In this document: in pieces, positions 29,897-38,182 of the stretch
How the letters are laid out: each line of letters begins with the position of its first letter
Position numbering within the stretch: position 1 is the stretch's first letter
IMG/VR virus record: IMGVR_UViG_3300006654_000138
Coordinates: 1-57,370 of that record
Source: a virus
Direction: 5' to 3' (one strand)
DNA: 57,370 nt
Notes under the pieces: generated by a model
The model's input: the letters and a program-made list of their open reading frames with translations, nothing else
Told to the model about the DNA's origin: nothing
The model's database searches: none
Program-made: the position numbers and the translations under genes

Positions 29897-29997
29897 CTAC
29901 ACGGTACCTACTCCGCGAACAGCGCGGAAACATCATTACGCCGAGACCTGATAAAGGTCTTTTTTTTGGGCCTGCGTTTAGCGAAAGCAGCGGCTAA
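29893..29997 (+). CDS. Micro-ORF overlapping a terminator (34 aa)
   Basis: ATG 29893 overlaps the stop of the preceding gene (ATGA). The 34 codons (TTRYLLREQRGNIITPRPDK, then GLFFGPAFSESSG) run straight through an intrinsic terminator hairpin and its T tract. Translation of this frame could melt the terminator. It may instead be a chance frame; evidence is limited to the coupling and the open frame. Confidence 0.35.
   Translation: MTTRYLLREQRGNIITPRPDKGLFFGPAFSESSG
29944..29967 (+). terminator. Intrinsic terminator in early right operon
   Basis: AGACCT-GATAA-AGGTCT followed by eight T. It lies inside the 34-codon frame that is coupled to the upstream gene. A second hairpin (TCCGCG...CGCGGA, 29912-29928) precedes it. 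Confidence 0.75.
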
Positions 29998-30039
29998 GCG
30001 CCTTGGCTACCCGCCCCAGTTAATCAATAAGGTGACGCG

Positions 30040-30288
30040 ATGAAATGGAATAAAGCGAGCGAATCAACGCCTAACCAGGGCGAGCGCGTACTGCTGGCGA
30101 TCGCTTACGAAGAGTGCCCGGTAGTTGGTTACTGGGGCGAAGGTGAATACGAAGCCTGCACCGTAAATATGGATGTTGACTGCTGTGCATTCTGTTACGG
30201 CGGCATGGTTGATCGAGCTTTTAAAAGCAGTGACGTGACCCACTGGATGCAAATACCGGAGGTTCCCAATGAACAAGAAAACGCTTAG
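30040..30288 (+). CDS. DUF551-like protein
   Basis: The 82-residue protein begins WNKASESTPNQGERVLLAIA and ends VTHWMQIPEVP, the frame pattern of DUF551, a short family common in early regions of temperate phages. Function unknown. The 3' end overlaps the next gene by 20 nt. Confidence 0.85.
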   Translation: MKWNKASESTPNQGERVLLAIAYEECPVVGYWGEGEYEACTVNMDVDCCAFCYGGMVDRAFKSSDVTHWMQIPEVPNEQENA

Positions 30289-30502
30289 CGCAATCGCGCT
30301 GATGTTTTTGGGCCTGAGCATGGTGCTAGCGGCCAATCTTGGCGCGGCTGACAAAGAGAGCCTGCACCGGACGTATTGCGCTGAGGTAGCCGTCTGGGCT
30401 GCTGAGGAAGCGCGAGGCGTTGAGCCATTGGACCGTGTTGGTCACCCCGATTATCGCGGCATTGCTGCCGAGATTTGCCCAGGTCTACGTCCTGCTGATT
30501 AA
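30269..30502 (+). CDS. Small exported or membrane-anchored protein (77 aa)
   Basis: An N-terminal signal-like segment (NKKTLSAIALMFLGLSMVLA, residues 2-21, with AANLGAAD after it) precedes a soluble part with two Cys residues (CAEVAVWAAEEAR; ICPGL). This suggests export to the periplasm or an inner-membrane anchor. The coding start ATG 30269 lies inside the DUF551-like gene. Role unknown. Confidence 0.65.
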   Translation: MNKKTLSAIALMFLGLSMVLAANLGAADKESLHRTYCAEVAVWAAEEARGVEPLDRVGHPDYRGIAAEICPGLRPAD

Positions 30503-30512
30503 GGAGAACCAC

Positions 30513-30767
30513 ATGAACATGGCTTATGCAGTACCCGACAAAACCGCCGTGCGGTATCCGCAGTTCTCGCCAGAAGCCGACAAAACACCCACCGATTGCA
30601 TCGAGGAAGGCGAGCTTGCTGCCTGTGATTCGCTGATCCGGTGGGCGCAGCAGCCCGAGAACGAACACTACCTGATGGACATCATGTTTGAGCGCAACGC
30701 TACAGCTATGCGTGATGTGGCTATCCAGGCATGGGATGCGCAGGTGCGCAAGGGGGAGTGGTCGTGA
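30513..30767 (+). CDS. Hypothetical protein (84 aa)
   Basis: ATG 30513 follows AAGGAG. The protein is acidic and helical in its second half (CDSLIRWAQQPENEHYLMDI). The frame from 30420 is a shadow of the preceding gene. Coupled to the next gene by GTGA overlap. No family is recognised. Confidence 0.6.
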   Translation: MNMAYAVPDKTAVRYPQFSPEADKTPTDCIEEGELAACDSLIRWAQQPENEHYLMDIMFERNATAMRDVAIQAWDAQVRKGEWS

Positions 30768-30940
30768 GCAACTGGAGACTCACAGGCAAAGCAGGCTGGG
30801 ATGAAGAGACAGGCGTGGCGGTTTACTACGTCACCAAAGACAGCACCAGCTTGAACGTCAATGACCACGTTGAGCTAGGCAAGCTGCTGGCAGAAGCGCA
30901 AAACCAAGAGCCGAGCCGCAAAACTAAGCCGCAAAACTAA
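30764..30940 (+). CDS. Small hypothetical protein (58 aa)
   Basis: It starts with GTG 30764, overlapping the previous TGA, with GGGGGAG upstream. The sequence (SNWRLTGKAGWDEETGVAVY) forms a short beta-rich unit and then a helix. It ends 69 nt before the bet-like gene. Confidence 0.55.
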   Translation: MSNWRLTGKAGWDEETGVAVYYVTKDSTSLNVNDHVELGKLLAEAQNQEPSRKTKPQN

Positions 30941-31009
30941 AAAGCCCACTCCTGCGCGAACAGGTAGCGGGCCGGATCGACGTCTGAAGAAGATCATCAA
31001 GGAGTTTAT

Positions 31010-31873
31010 ATGAGCAATGCAGTAGCAGCAACACAATGGGCTGAGCAATACCCCATGCTGGCCCAGCGTGGCATCGACGAATCAACGTGGAACGCCCTTT
31101 GCTCCACGCTGTACCCAGGCGCCCGCACTGACTCGATCATCATGGCGATTGATTACTGCCGCGCCCGCCAGCTCGACATTATGTTGAAGCCGGTTCACTT
31201 GGTGCCCATGCAGGTCAAAGACGCCCAAAGCGGCAAGAAGGATTGGCGCGACGTGCCGATGCCGGGCATTGGCCTTTACCGCATCCAGGCGGATCGCTCC
31301 GGCAACTACGCCGGCGCCGACGAGCCGGAGTTCGGCCCCACCGTTGAGCGAGAGTTTCAGGGGCAGGACTTCAACAAGAACCCCATCACGGTGAAGGTGG
31401 CTTACCCCGAGTGGTGCAAGTACACCGTCTACAAGATCGTGTCGGGCATGCGCGTTGCCTACACCTCAAAAGAGTATTGGATTGAGAACTACGCCACGGC
31501 AGGAGCTTCTTCCGAAGCACCTAACGCGATGTGGAAGAAGCGGCCCTTTGGGCAACTAGCCAAGTGTGCAGAAGCCCAAGCGCTGCGCAAGGCATGGCCT
31601 GAGATTGGCTCGGAGCCAACCGCCGAAGAAATGGAAGGTAAGCATTTCGCCCATGCCGAGAAAGACATTACCCCGCAAGCCCAGCCTCAACCCCAGGCGC
31701 TACCGCACTACCCGGCAGAGTCTTTTGAAAGCAACTTCCCGAAGTGGCAAGGCCTGATCGAGGCGGGCAAGAAAACGCCAGAGCAGATCATCTCGATGGT
31801 CAGCAGCAAGGCTGAGCTAACCGAAGAGCAGAAAGCCGCAATCCGCAATGTGGCGAGCGAGGAGGCAGCATGA
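31010..31873 (+). CDS. bet: Recombination protein Bet (RecT/Red-beta family)
   Basis: The 287-residue protein shows the RecT/Bet core: ALCSTLYPGARTDSIIMAID, YCRARQLDIMLKPVHLVPMQ, GLYRIQADRSGNYAG and KRPFGQLAKCAEAQALRKAW with a conserved WPE ending. It anneals single strands produced by the partner exonuclease. Residues 215-287 are a Pro/Gln linker and a helical tail. It forms a recombination cassette with the YqaJ-like nuclease, now split by an HNH gene. Confidence 0.93.
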   Translation: MSNAVAATQWAEQYPMLAQRGIDESTWNALCSTLYPGARTDSIIMAIDYCRARQLDIMLKPVHLVPMQVKDAQSGKKDWRDVPMPGIGLYRIQADRSGNYAGADEPEFGPTVEREFQGQDFNKNPITVKVAYPEWCKYTVYKIVSGMRVAYTSKEYWIENYATAGASSEAPNAMWKKRPFGQLAKCAEAQALRKAWPEIGSEPTAEEMEGKHFAHAEKDITPQAQPQPQALPHYPAESFESNFPKWQGLIEAGKKTPEQIISMVSSKAELTEEQKAAIRNVASEEAA

Positions 31874-32439
31874 GTAAAGCCAGCCCTCCTTTGATAGAGG
31901 TATTAGATGCCGCTGTTTTTCTGGATGCAGAAAAAGGCCTCCTCTACTGGAAAGAGCGGGAAGCGTCAGCTTTTTCTAGCGGCAGGCATTCAGCTAAGCA
32001 AGAAGCTGCTAGATGGAACTGTCGCCATGCTGGAAAGCCTGCTTTCAATAGCATTTCCAGCAGCGGTTATTTTCATGGCCCGTTTTTAGGCAAATGGCTA
32101 AAAGCTCATCGGGTGGTTTTTGCTTTGTATTACGGCAGATGGCCGGAGCTTTGGCTGGATCATATCAATCACGTCAGAACTGACAACCGCCCGCAAAATT
32201 TGCGTGAAGTTGATGAAAACGGGAATGCCAAAAACGCATCAATCAGATCGGACAACACTAGCGGGCACCCAGGCATAACCTTTGAAAAAAGAAGCGGAAA
32301 GTTTGTATCTCGAATATCTCATAAAGGGAAAAGGATTTTTTTAGGCAGAAGCGATAGCTACATAGAAGCGCTGCATTTAAGGCTAAGCGCTGAAGCTCGC
32401 ATGGGTTACCACCAGAATCACGGAGGCACTTCGCCATGA
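31870..32439 (+). CDS. HNH/AP2 homing endonuclease between bet and exonuclease
   Basis: The 189-residue protein has the HNH core LKAHRVVFALYYGRWPELWL, then DHINHVRTDNRPQNLREVDE (about residues 77-118), and a C-terminal AP2-like DNA-binding beta sheet (GHPGITFEKRSGKFVSRISH). It overlaps bet by ATGA at its start and the exonuclease by ATGA at its end, so it sits in the operon without disturbing either gene. AT content is higher than in bet and exo, a sign of transfer. Confidence 0.88.
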   Translation: MSKASPPLIEVLDAAVFLDAEKGLLYWKEREASAFSSGRHSAKQEAARWNCRHAGKPAFNSISSSGYFHGPFLGKWLKAHRVVFALYYGRWPELWLDHINHVRTDNRPQNLREVDENGNAKNASIRSDNTSGHPGITFEKRSGKFVSRISHKGKRIFLGRSDSYIEALHLRLSAEARMGYHQNHGGTSP

Positions 32440-34106
32440 AAGTTATTGAAAACATGATTCAAGGTACGGAAGAGTGGCGCTTCTTGCGCGCTCAACGCTT
32501 TACAGCAAGCGAAGCCGCTGCCGTCTTCGGGCAGCACAAGTACATGAGCCGAAATGATCTTTTAAAACTCAAGCATACGGGTGTTCAGCCGGAGGTTAGT
32601 CAAGCGCAGCAACGAATATTTGACGCTGGGCACAAGGCTGAAGCAGAGGCTCGAGTCATCGCTGAAGAAATCATCGGAAGTGAGCTATACCCATGCACGG
32701 TAGAGGATGATAGCCAGACATATCTAGCGTCAATGGATGGCCTGGAAATCATGGGAGAAGTTGGATTCGAGCATAAATTGGCTTCCGTATCGCTGATCCA
32801 GCAAGTTGAGGCCAAAGACCTAGAAGATCATTACAAGTGGCAAATGGATCATCAGATGATGGTTTCGGGCGCAGAGCGAATACTATTTGTCGCTTCTGAT
32901 GGCACTCGCGACCGGTTTGCTCACATGTGGTACGAGCGAGACGAAGATAGGATAAAGCAACTAATCGCAGGCTGGGCGCAATTCAAGGCCGACCTGGAAG
33001 CCTTTCAGCCCCAAGAACAGAAAGTGGCACCGCAAGGCGAGGCGCCGGACAAGCTGCCCGCGCTCAGCATTCAAATGACCGGCGGCGTGCAGGCGTCGAA
33101 CTTGCCGTACTTCAAAGCCAAAGCGCTGGCGATGATCGACAGCATCAAGACGGAGATGGTCACCGACAAGGACTTTGCCGACGCCGAGAGCACCGTCAAA
33201 TTCCTGCAGAAAGGCGAGAAGCAGCTGGAGGAAAGCAAGCAGCGCGCCCTTGAGCAAACCGCCAGCATTGCGGAGCTGTTCGATACCATCGATGAGCTGC
33301 GCGAAACGATGCGGCAAAAGCGCTTGTACCTGAACAAGCTGGTGAAAGCCGAGAAGGAAAACCGGCGCATCGAGATTCAGCGCAATGCGGCTGCAGCGTT
33401 TGATGCCTTTCTTGCCAAGCTGGAGTGCCCAATCGTGCCCGCGCACAGCCTGGATATTGTAGGCGCGATGAAGGGAAAAAAGACCATCGCCACCCTGCAA
33501 GCTGCCGCCGATGACGAGGTAGCCCGCGCCAAGATCGAATGCCAGCAGCTTGCTAATGAGATCAACGGCAATAAGGCCCTACTAAATGCCGAGCAAGGTG
33601 ACTACGCCTTTCTGTTCAGCGATTGGCGCGAACTGATCCAGAAGCAGCGCGATGACCTGCAGGCGGTGATTACGTCACGCATCGCACAGCACAAAGCCGC
33701 CGAGCAAGCCAAGTTTGACGAAGAGCGCGAACGCATCCGGCAGGAGGAAGCCGCCAAAGCGCAGCGCGAAGTGGAGAAGCAGAAGCGCGAAGCGGCAGAG
33801 GCCGAAGCCAAACGCCAAGCCGAGGAAGCCGAGGAAGCCGAGAAGCGCAAACCTGAACCGCAACCAGAGCCGGAACCTATGCCCGCCGCTGCCGAGCATA
33901 AGCCGTTGGACACCAGCCGCCTAAGCGCCGCCGCTGATAACTTCCAACGCGGCAGCCAGGTGAAAGCACCGGAGCAGGTGACCATTAGCCGGAAAGAGTA
34001 CGACCGGTTGCTAGAAGCCGAGGCCAAGCTATTAGCCCTGCAAGCCGCAGGCGTGGATAACTGGTCAGGGTATCCCGAAGCCATGGCCCAACTGAACGCA
34101 GCCTAG
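32436..34106 (+). CDS. YqaJ-like recombination exonuclease with coiled-coil extension
   Basis: Residues 1-190 carry the YqaJ/lambda-exonuclease fold: IQGTEEWRFLRAQRFTASEA, an acidic site around DAGHKAEAEARVIAEEI and MDGLEIMGEVGFEHKLASV, then HYKWQMDHQMMVSGAE. Such nucleases chew one strand for Bet annealing. The remaining 360 residues form a long coiled-coil region (about 215-430) and a very Glu/Lys/Arg-rich helix, resembling DUF1351-type proteins normally encoded separately, so this may be a fusion. 556 aa is far longer than the bare nuclease. Confidence 0.88.
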   Translation: MKVIENMIQGTEEWRFLRAQRFTASEAAAVFGQHKYMSRNDLLKLKHTGVQPEVSQAQQRIFDAGHKAEAEARVIAEEIIGSELYPCTVEDDSQTYLASMDGLEIMGEVGFEHKLASVSLIQQVEAKDLEDHYKWQMDHQMMVSGAERILFVASDGTRDRFAHMWYERDEDRIKQLIAGWAQFKADLEAFQPQEQKVAPQGEAPDKLPALSIQMTGGVQASNLPYFKAKALAMIDSIKTEMVTDKDFADAESTVKFLQKGEKQLEESKQRALEQTASIAELFDTIDELRETMRQKRLYLNKLVKAEKENRRIEIQRNAAAAFDAFLAKLECPIVPAHSLDIVGAMKGKKTIATLQAAADDEVARAKIECQQLANEINGNKALLNAEQGDYAFLFSDWRELIQKQRDDLQAVITSRIAQHKAAEQAKFDEERERIRQEEAAKAQREVEKQKREAAEAEAKRQAEEAEEAEKRKPEPQPEPEPMPAAAEHKPLDTSRLSAAADNFQRGSQVKAPEQVTISRKEYDRLLEAEAKLLALQAAGVDNWSGYPEAMAQLNAA

Positions 34107-34128
34107 CCCCTCACGCAGGGGCTTTTTT
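34105..34128 (+). terminator. Intrinsic terminator after exonuclease gene
   Basis: AGCCCC-TCACGCA-GGGGCT followed by six T, straight after the stop codon. Confidence 0.85.
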
Positions 34129-34191
34129 ATGCCCTGACGATTCACCCACCTGGGGCCAGTGGCTCCAACCTACCGCAAGAGGCAACACGTA

Positions 34192-34569
34192 ATGGAAATC
34201 AACCCGCAAGCATTCACCATGATGCTGGCCAAGCTGCGCCGTGGCCAAACGCTGGAAGAACTATCGGAAGCCTTGGTTGAAGCGCAGGAGCGCTGCAAAG
34301 ACACGGGCAAGATGGCTGAGATCACGCTGAAGGTGAAGATCAAGCCAGAGAAAGGTATGCCCGGCATGTTCATGCTGTCCGATGAAATTAAGTCGAAGCT
34401 GCCCGAGTTTGATCGCGGCGCAAGCGTCATGTTTGAGGATGCCAACATGCAGCTGCAGCTAGAGGATCCGCGTCAGCAGAAGATGGACCTTCGCGAAGTA
34501 GAGCTACAGAAGCGTGAAGCCAAGCAGCTCGCTGAAGAAACCAAACCCACCCAACTGAAGCAGGTGTAA
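34192..34569 (+). CDS. Recombination-operon hypothetical protein (125 aa)
   Basis: ATG 34192 with AGAGG upstream. The segment GKMAEITLKVKIKPEKGMPG and the long Gln/Glu-rich tail match a small protein that usually sits between the recombination genes and DUF2303 in phage operons. Function unknown. It is followed by the DUF2303-like gene after 3 nt. Confidence 0.7.
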   Translation: MEINPQAFTMMLAKLRRGQTLEELSEALVEAQERCKDTGKMAEITLKVKIKPEKGMPGMFMLSDEIKSKLPEFDRGASVMFEDANMQLQLEDPRQQKMDLREVELQKREAKQLAEETKPTQLKQV

Positions 34570-34572
34570 GTA

Positions 34573-35379
34573 ATGACAGAGCTAAACCAAACCTTCGTTG
34601 CTGACGCTATCGCCGCCGGTACGCAAATGGCTGGATTTGATCCAGAAAAAGACGAAGCGGTCATGCTGCCAGAAGGCTACCGCATTGAAGACCTTGAGCA
34701 GTATCGCAAAGCACCCCGGATCACAGCGCAAACGGTCACCATCCATAACGCCACCGACTTCACCATCTACGTAAATCGCTTCAAGAACGAAGCTACAACG
34801 GTGTACGCAGACCTGTCGAACACACGCTTCACCGCTGTGATTGATCATCCTGAAAAAGATGCGCCTGCTTGGGGCAGGCATCGCGCCACCTACGCCTGTC
34901 CGCACTCACGCAGCTGGGAAACGTGGTCGAAAGCAGACGGCAAGAAGATGACGCAGCATGACTTCGCTAAGTTCATCGAAGACAACCTGCCGGACGTTCA
35001 AGAGCCCAGCGGAAGTGACATTCTTATGGTGAGCCGCACGCTGGAAGCCAAAAAGAAAGTCGACTTCCAAAGCGGCGTTCGCCTGGATAACGGCGAGGTG
35101 CAGATTACCTACAACGAGGAAATTCAAGGCACGGCTGGCAAAGGGACGATTGAAATTCCCGAGGTGTTCAAGCTGGGCATTCCAGTATTTGAAGGTGGTG
35201 ACCACTACGCGCTAGATGCCCGGCTGCGCTATCGCATTGGTGACGGCCAGCTGGTGATGTGGTTCGACCTACTGCGCCCTGAGCGCCTGCTAGAAGATGC
35301 GTTCTCGCAGACCATGGCCAGCATCAAAGAAACGCTGGGCGATGACGTGATGATCCTCCACGCCGACGCGCCGCGCTAA
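34573..35379 (+). CDS. DUF2303 protein
   Basis: The 268-residue protein shows the DUF2303 pattern: an N-terminal part with AVMLPEGYRIEDLEQYRKAP, the central YVNRFKNEATTVYADLSNTR, DHPEKDAPAWGRHRATYACP, and the C-terminal FKLGIPVFEGGDHYALDARL. The family is common in recombination regions of temperate phages and has no proven activity. Coupled to the 125-aa gene. Confidence 0.9.
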   Translation: MTELNQTFVADAIAAGTQMAGFDPEKDEAVMLPEGYRIEDLEQYRKAPRITAQTVTIHNATDFTIYVNRFKNEATTVYADLSNTRFTAVIDHPEKDAPAWGRHRATYACPHSRSWETWSKADGKKMTQHDFAKFIEDNLPDVQEPSGSDILMVSRTLEAKKKVDFQSGVRLDNGEVQITYNEEIQGTAGKGTIEIPEVFKLGIPVFEGGDHYALDARLRYRIGDGQLVMWFDLLRPERLLEDAFSQTMASIKETLGDDVMILHADAPR

Positions 35380-35395
35380 GCACTCACCCACAACG

Positions 35396-35415
35396 AGGCC
35401 CTGCGGGGCCTTTTC
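35396..35415 (+). terminator. Intrinsic terminator after DUF2303 gene
   Basis: AGGCCC-TGCG-GGGCCT followed by TTTTCTTTT, ahead of ATG 35429. Confidence 0.8.
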
Positions 35416-35428
35416 TTTTGGAGGGCTT

Positions 35429-35809
35429 ATGGCTACGAAACCTCCCTGGACACTAGCTGATTACGCTTACCTTAAGCGCCACTACCCAACTAGCACACCC
35501 ATTGACGACATAGCCGCCTTCTTGAAAAGGCCTCGTGAGCAGGTTTGCGTACGCGCCAGGGCGCTCGGCCTGGTCAGGCCCCGTCACTGCACTGAGCTAG
35601 CGGTGAGGAACTTTGAGCAGCAAAAGGGTAAGCCGCTGGTTGAGGTGGCAAAGCATTACATGGCCAGACGTTTATCACGAACAGAGCTCGCCGCTGACAT
35701 AGGCATTTACTACGGCACGCTCAAGCGCTTGCTGCCAGCAGAGCTATGGCAGTCGTGGCCACATCAAACGGTTGGCAGGCAGCTAGCCTGCGAGCAGCGA
35801 AGAGCCTAG
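35429..35809 (+). CDS. HTH-containing hypothetical protein (126 aa)
   Basis: Two helix-turn-helix-like stretches are seen: PIDDIAAFLKRPREQVCVRA (about residues 27-46) and RTELAADIGIYYGTLKRLLP (about 85-104), the first of the SANT/homing-endonuclease-associated kind. It is flanked by terminators on both sides and may be transcribed only under antitermination. Possible regulator; function unknown. Confidence 0.65.
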   Translation: MATKPPWTLADYAYLKRHYPTSTPIDDIAAFLKRPREQVCVRARALGLVRPRHCTELAVRNFEQQKGKPLVEVAKHYMARRLSRTELAADIGIYYGTLKRLLPAELWQSWPHQTVGRQLACEQRRA

Positions 35810-35827
35810 CCCCGAAAGGGGCTTTTT
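35808..35827 (+). terminator. Intrinsic terminator with GAAA loop
   Basis: AGCCCC-GAAA-GGGGCT followed by T5, overlapping the stop codon of the HTH gene. Confidence 0.85.
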
Positions 35828-35844
35828 ACTATCTGGAGATCATT

Positions 35845-36024
35845 ATGCAGTCACTATTCGGAATCATCTTTTTTATCGGTATCGCGCTAGCCACTTTTGG
35901 CGCTTATATCCAGCACTTCGTTACAGCCATTAATGAAGAAATGTGGGTGCTGCTAGTGCTGGGCGCTGTGATATTTCCGGTAGGCGTGCTGCACGGCTGG
36001 CTGGTGTGGTTCGGTGTGCTGTGA
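35845..36024 (+). CDS. Small membrane protein (59 aa)
   Basis: From ATG 35845, two hydrophobic segments are visible (FGIIFFIGIALATFGAYI and MWVLLVLGAVIFPVGVLHGW), giving a likely two-pass inner membrane protein. The stop overlaps the next start by GTGA. Role unknown. Confidence 0.65.
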   Translation: MQSLFGIIFFIGIALATFGAYIQHFVTAINEEMWVLLVLGAVIFPVGVLHGWLVWFGVL

Positions 36025-36224
36025 GCCAGATAGCCCGCGCACCCACCGGCCACCGCTGCGGCGAATGCCATCAAAAGGCCGTGCTATCTGACGCCCAGGT
36101 TAGAGCAATGCGCCACGACCGAGAGCGCCACGGCATGAGCTATCGGCGCTTAGCGTTGAAGTACGGCTGCGGCGTGAGTACGGCAAGAGACATTACAAAC
36201 TACGTGACGCGGTATAGCGCATAA
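36021..36224 (+). CDS. Small HTH protein (67 aa)
   Basis: It starts with GTG 36021, coupled to the membrane protein gene. A Cys pair (CGEC) near the N-terminus precedes a helix-turn-helix (SYRRLALKYGCGVSTARDIT). This pattern is common in HTH domains of phage HNH enzymes and regulators. A remnant of a homing endonuclease is possible. Confidence 0.6.
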   Translation: MSQIARAPTGHRCGECHQKAVLSDAQVRAMRHDRERHGMSYRRLALKYGCGVSTARDITNYVTRYSA

Positions 36225-36233
36225 GGAGGCTGA

Positions 36234-37010
36234 ATGAGGCTATCGAAAAAACAGTCACAGCTTCAAAATCAAGTGATGGAGCTTGTGCACTCAGACCGAA
36301 GGCTTGGCGAGAATGAGCGATATTTCATCCTCGAAAACTACCAAGAATCAGCGGGCGCCCTTAACAGTTTAAGCGGCGCCTTTTTTACGCCTGAGGGATT
36401 GGCCCGCGACTTTGCGATAGAGGTCAGCGATGGCGTATCGATTATTGATCTTTGCGCTGGGATAGGCCGCCTGGGCTTTGCTTTAGAGCAGAAAGCGACG
36501 CGCTTGGTCTGCGTCGAGTATTGCGAGGCTTACATTGAGGTTGGCAAGCGAGTGCTGCCGGATGCGGAATGGATACAAGGCGACGTGTTCGACAAGGAGC
36601 TGTATCGCGGGCTGGGCTTCTTTGATTGGTCAGTCTCGAATCCGCCGTTTGGGAAAATCAAGACAGGCAATTACGAAGGAAATTACCGCGGCGGTCTATT
36701 CGAGTACAGAGTGATCGAAATGGGCTCGCGAATATCCAGCTTCGGCGCCTTTATCATTCCTCAAGAGTCCGCATCTTTTCGCTACTCGGGTGAGCGCTGC
36801 TATCGCGAAGAGATCAATGACCGGTGCCGAACATTCATGAAGCAAACCGGCATCACGCTCGGCAACAACTGCGGCATCGATACCACTGTTTATAAAAATG
36901 ATTGGCATGGCGTTAGCCCAAAGGTCGAGATCGTCACCTGCGAATTCATAGAGAAGCCTAGCAGCGAACAGCAGCTAGACATTTTCGCTGATAGCGAAGA
37001 GGCAGCATGA
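36234..37010 (+). CDS. DNA N6-adenine-type methyltransferase
   Basis: The 258-residue protein has the AdoMet-binding motif IIDLCAGIGRLGFALE (about residues 69-84), the substrate motif SNPPFG (about 137-142), and a preceding FFTPEGLARDFA typical of class I DNA methylases. SNPPF is the N6-adenine or N4-cytosine signature. It probably modifies phage DNA to resist restriction or alters host promoters. No restriction partner is seen next to it. Confidence 0.85.
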   Translation: MRLSKKQSQLQNQVMELVHSDRRLGENERYFILENYQESAGALNSLSGAFFTPEGLARDFAIEVSDGVSIIDLCAGIGRLGFALEQKATRLVCVEYCEAYIEVGKRVLPDAEWIQGDVFDKELYRGLGFFDWSVSNPPFGKIKTGNYEGNYRGGLFEYRVIEMGSRISSFGAFIIPQESASFRYSGERCYREEINDRCRTFMKQTGITLGNNCGIDTTVYKNDWHGVSPKVEIVTCEFIEKPSSEQQLDIFADSEEAA

Positions 37011-37208
37011 ATGAAACCCACAACCAAACGCTGCCCAAAGTGCGGCAGTGAGCGCCTACGGCTGTTTCGCTCAATCAATCTGAAACAGTGCGACGAGTGC
37101 TTGCATGAATTCGACTGGCACTTAGCGCCTGGGCAGAAACCGCTAGTCGGCCCAAGCCGCGACCGCTACATCATTACTGGAGATAACCATGCTGATACCC
37201 GTACATAA
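37011..37208 (+). CDS. Small zinc-ribbon protein (65 aa)
   Basis: CPKCGSERLRLFR (residues 8-20) and CDECLHEF (about 27-34) form a zinc ribbon like those of transposase InsA or TFIIS-type domains. ATG 37011 directly follows the methylase stop. It overlaps the next gene by 20 nt. It may bind nucleic acid; function unknown. Confidence 0.65.
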   Translation: MKPTTKRCPKCGSERLRLFRSINLKQCDECLHEFDWHLAPGQKPLVGPSRDRYIITGDNHADTRT

Positions 37209-37398
37209 CGGCACCGCTGCCGAACGCGAAGCAGTGATTGACGACTTTCTTGATCACGTTTTATCGCGCTGGGAAGATTGCGAGCATGAAAAAGAGGCCG
37301 CGCTAGCAGAAAACGACGCACTGGCGATTGAGAATGCCAAGCTGCGGCTTGAGGTAGCCGAGCAGGCTAAGCAGTTGGCTAGCATGAGGGCGGCGTGA
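37189..37398 (+). CDS. Coiled-coil hypothetical protein (69 aa)
   Basis: A short acidic protein with a C-terminal coiled coil (NDALAIENAKLRLEVAEQAK). ATG 37189 lies inside the preceding gene. The stop overlaps the next start (TGATG). No family is recognised. Confidence 0.6.
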   Translation: MLIPVHNGTAAEREAVIDDFLDHVLSRWEDCEHEKEAALAENDALAIENAKLRLEVAEQAKQLASMRAA

Positions 37399-37649
37399 TG
37401 GGCATTAAGCAGAGAACAATCAGTGAGGTTACTTGCGATATTTGCGGTAAAGAGTGCGGTGAGAGCGACGGGGTTATTAGGGCGCGAGTAAATAGCGGCG
37501 ATGGTCGTGACGTTGGGCCTGCTTATATCACTGCCGAACTGAGATTCAGCCAGCCGTATGGTGTTACCAACGGGCTTATATGCCCAGCGTGTAAGCTGAA
37601 ATACCTTGAAACCTATGTTGCTAAGCTGCGTGAGCAATTAGAGGGCTGA
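37398..37649 (+). CDS. Cys-rich hypothetical protein (83 aa)
   Basis: Two Cys pairs, CDICGKEC near residue 13 and CPAC near residue 65, suggest a treble-clef or zinc-ribbon fold, with a beta-rich middle (GPAYITAELRFSQPYG). It starts at ATG 37398 in the coupled chain of small genes. Function unknown. Confidence 0.6.
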   Translation: MGIKQRTISEVTCDICGKECGESDGVIRARVNSGDGRDVGPAYITAELRFSQPYGVTNGLICPACKLKYLETYVAKLREQLEG

Positions 37650-37654
37650 TCAAA

Positions 37655-38182
37655 ATGACACCAATGGAGCGAATAGAGGGCGAACTGAACGAGGCACATA
37701 AGCGCATTGCCGAGCTTGAGTATTTGCTGGCACGCCAGGCTAAAGCCGCCCAACAGGGTATGGATGCGGTCAAGTCGGTGGCAAGTTACGAATTGAAACA
37801 AGCCAAGCGGCTGCGTGCTGAATGCAGTCCGGAGGCGTTGGAAAGCGAGCGGGCGGCTAATGCGCGGCTGACTGAGCTTGTTACCCAGCTGGAGCAAGAG
37901 CGTGACGCCCTGGCGGTATATGTGGAGCGGTTGCGTAATGCATGCCAAATGGCATTCCAGACCCCGTTAGATGAGCATTATTCAAAAGGAGTTAACGTTG
38001 CATTGCATCATGCTATTGAGTCAACGGGAGAAAACAACCTCGCCCGCCGCGACCTGATTAAGCAGGCGGAGGCGCTGGAAGAGTTTGCCGAAGGCCTACC
38101 CAAGTTTGGTCACATGGGGGTAGAGAAAGCCTTACTGATAAAGTCGCGGGCGCTTCGCCGACAGGCCGAGGCCCAGCAATGA
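37655..38182 (+). CDS. Coiled-coil early protein (175 aa)
   Basis: Residues 1-100 are strongly coiled-coil (ARLTELVTQLEQERDALAVY). The C-terminus contains QAEALEEFAEGLPKFGHMGV and ALLIKSRALRRQAEA. Proteins of this layout are common and variable in temperate phages, often as modular early genes. Role unknown. Its stop overlaps the next ATG. Confidence 0.65.
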   Translation: MTPMERIEGELNEAHKRIAELEYLLARQAKAAQQGMDAVKSVASYELKQAKRLRAECSPEALESERAANARLTELVTQLEQERDALAVYVERLRNACQMAFQTPLDEHYSKGVNVALHHAIESTGENNLARRDLIKQAEALEEFAEGLPKFGHMGVEKALLIKSRALRRQAEAQQ

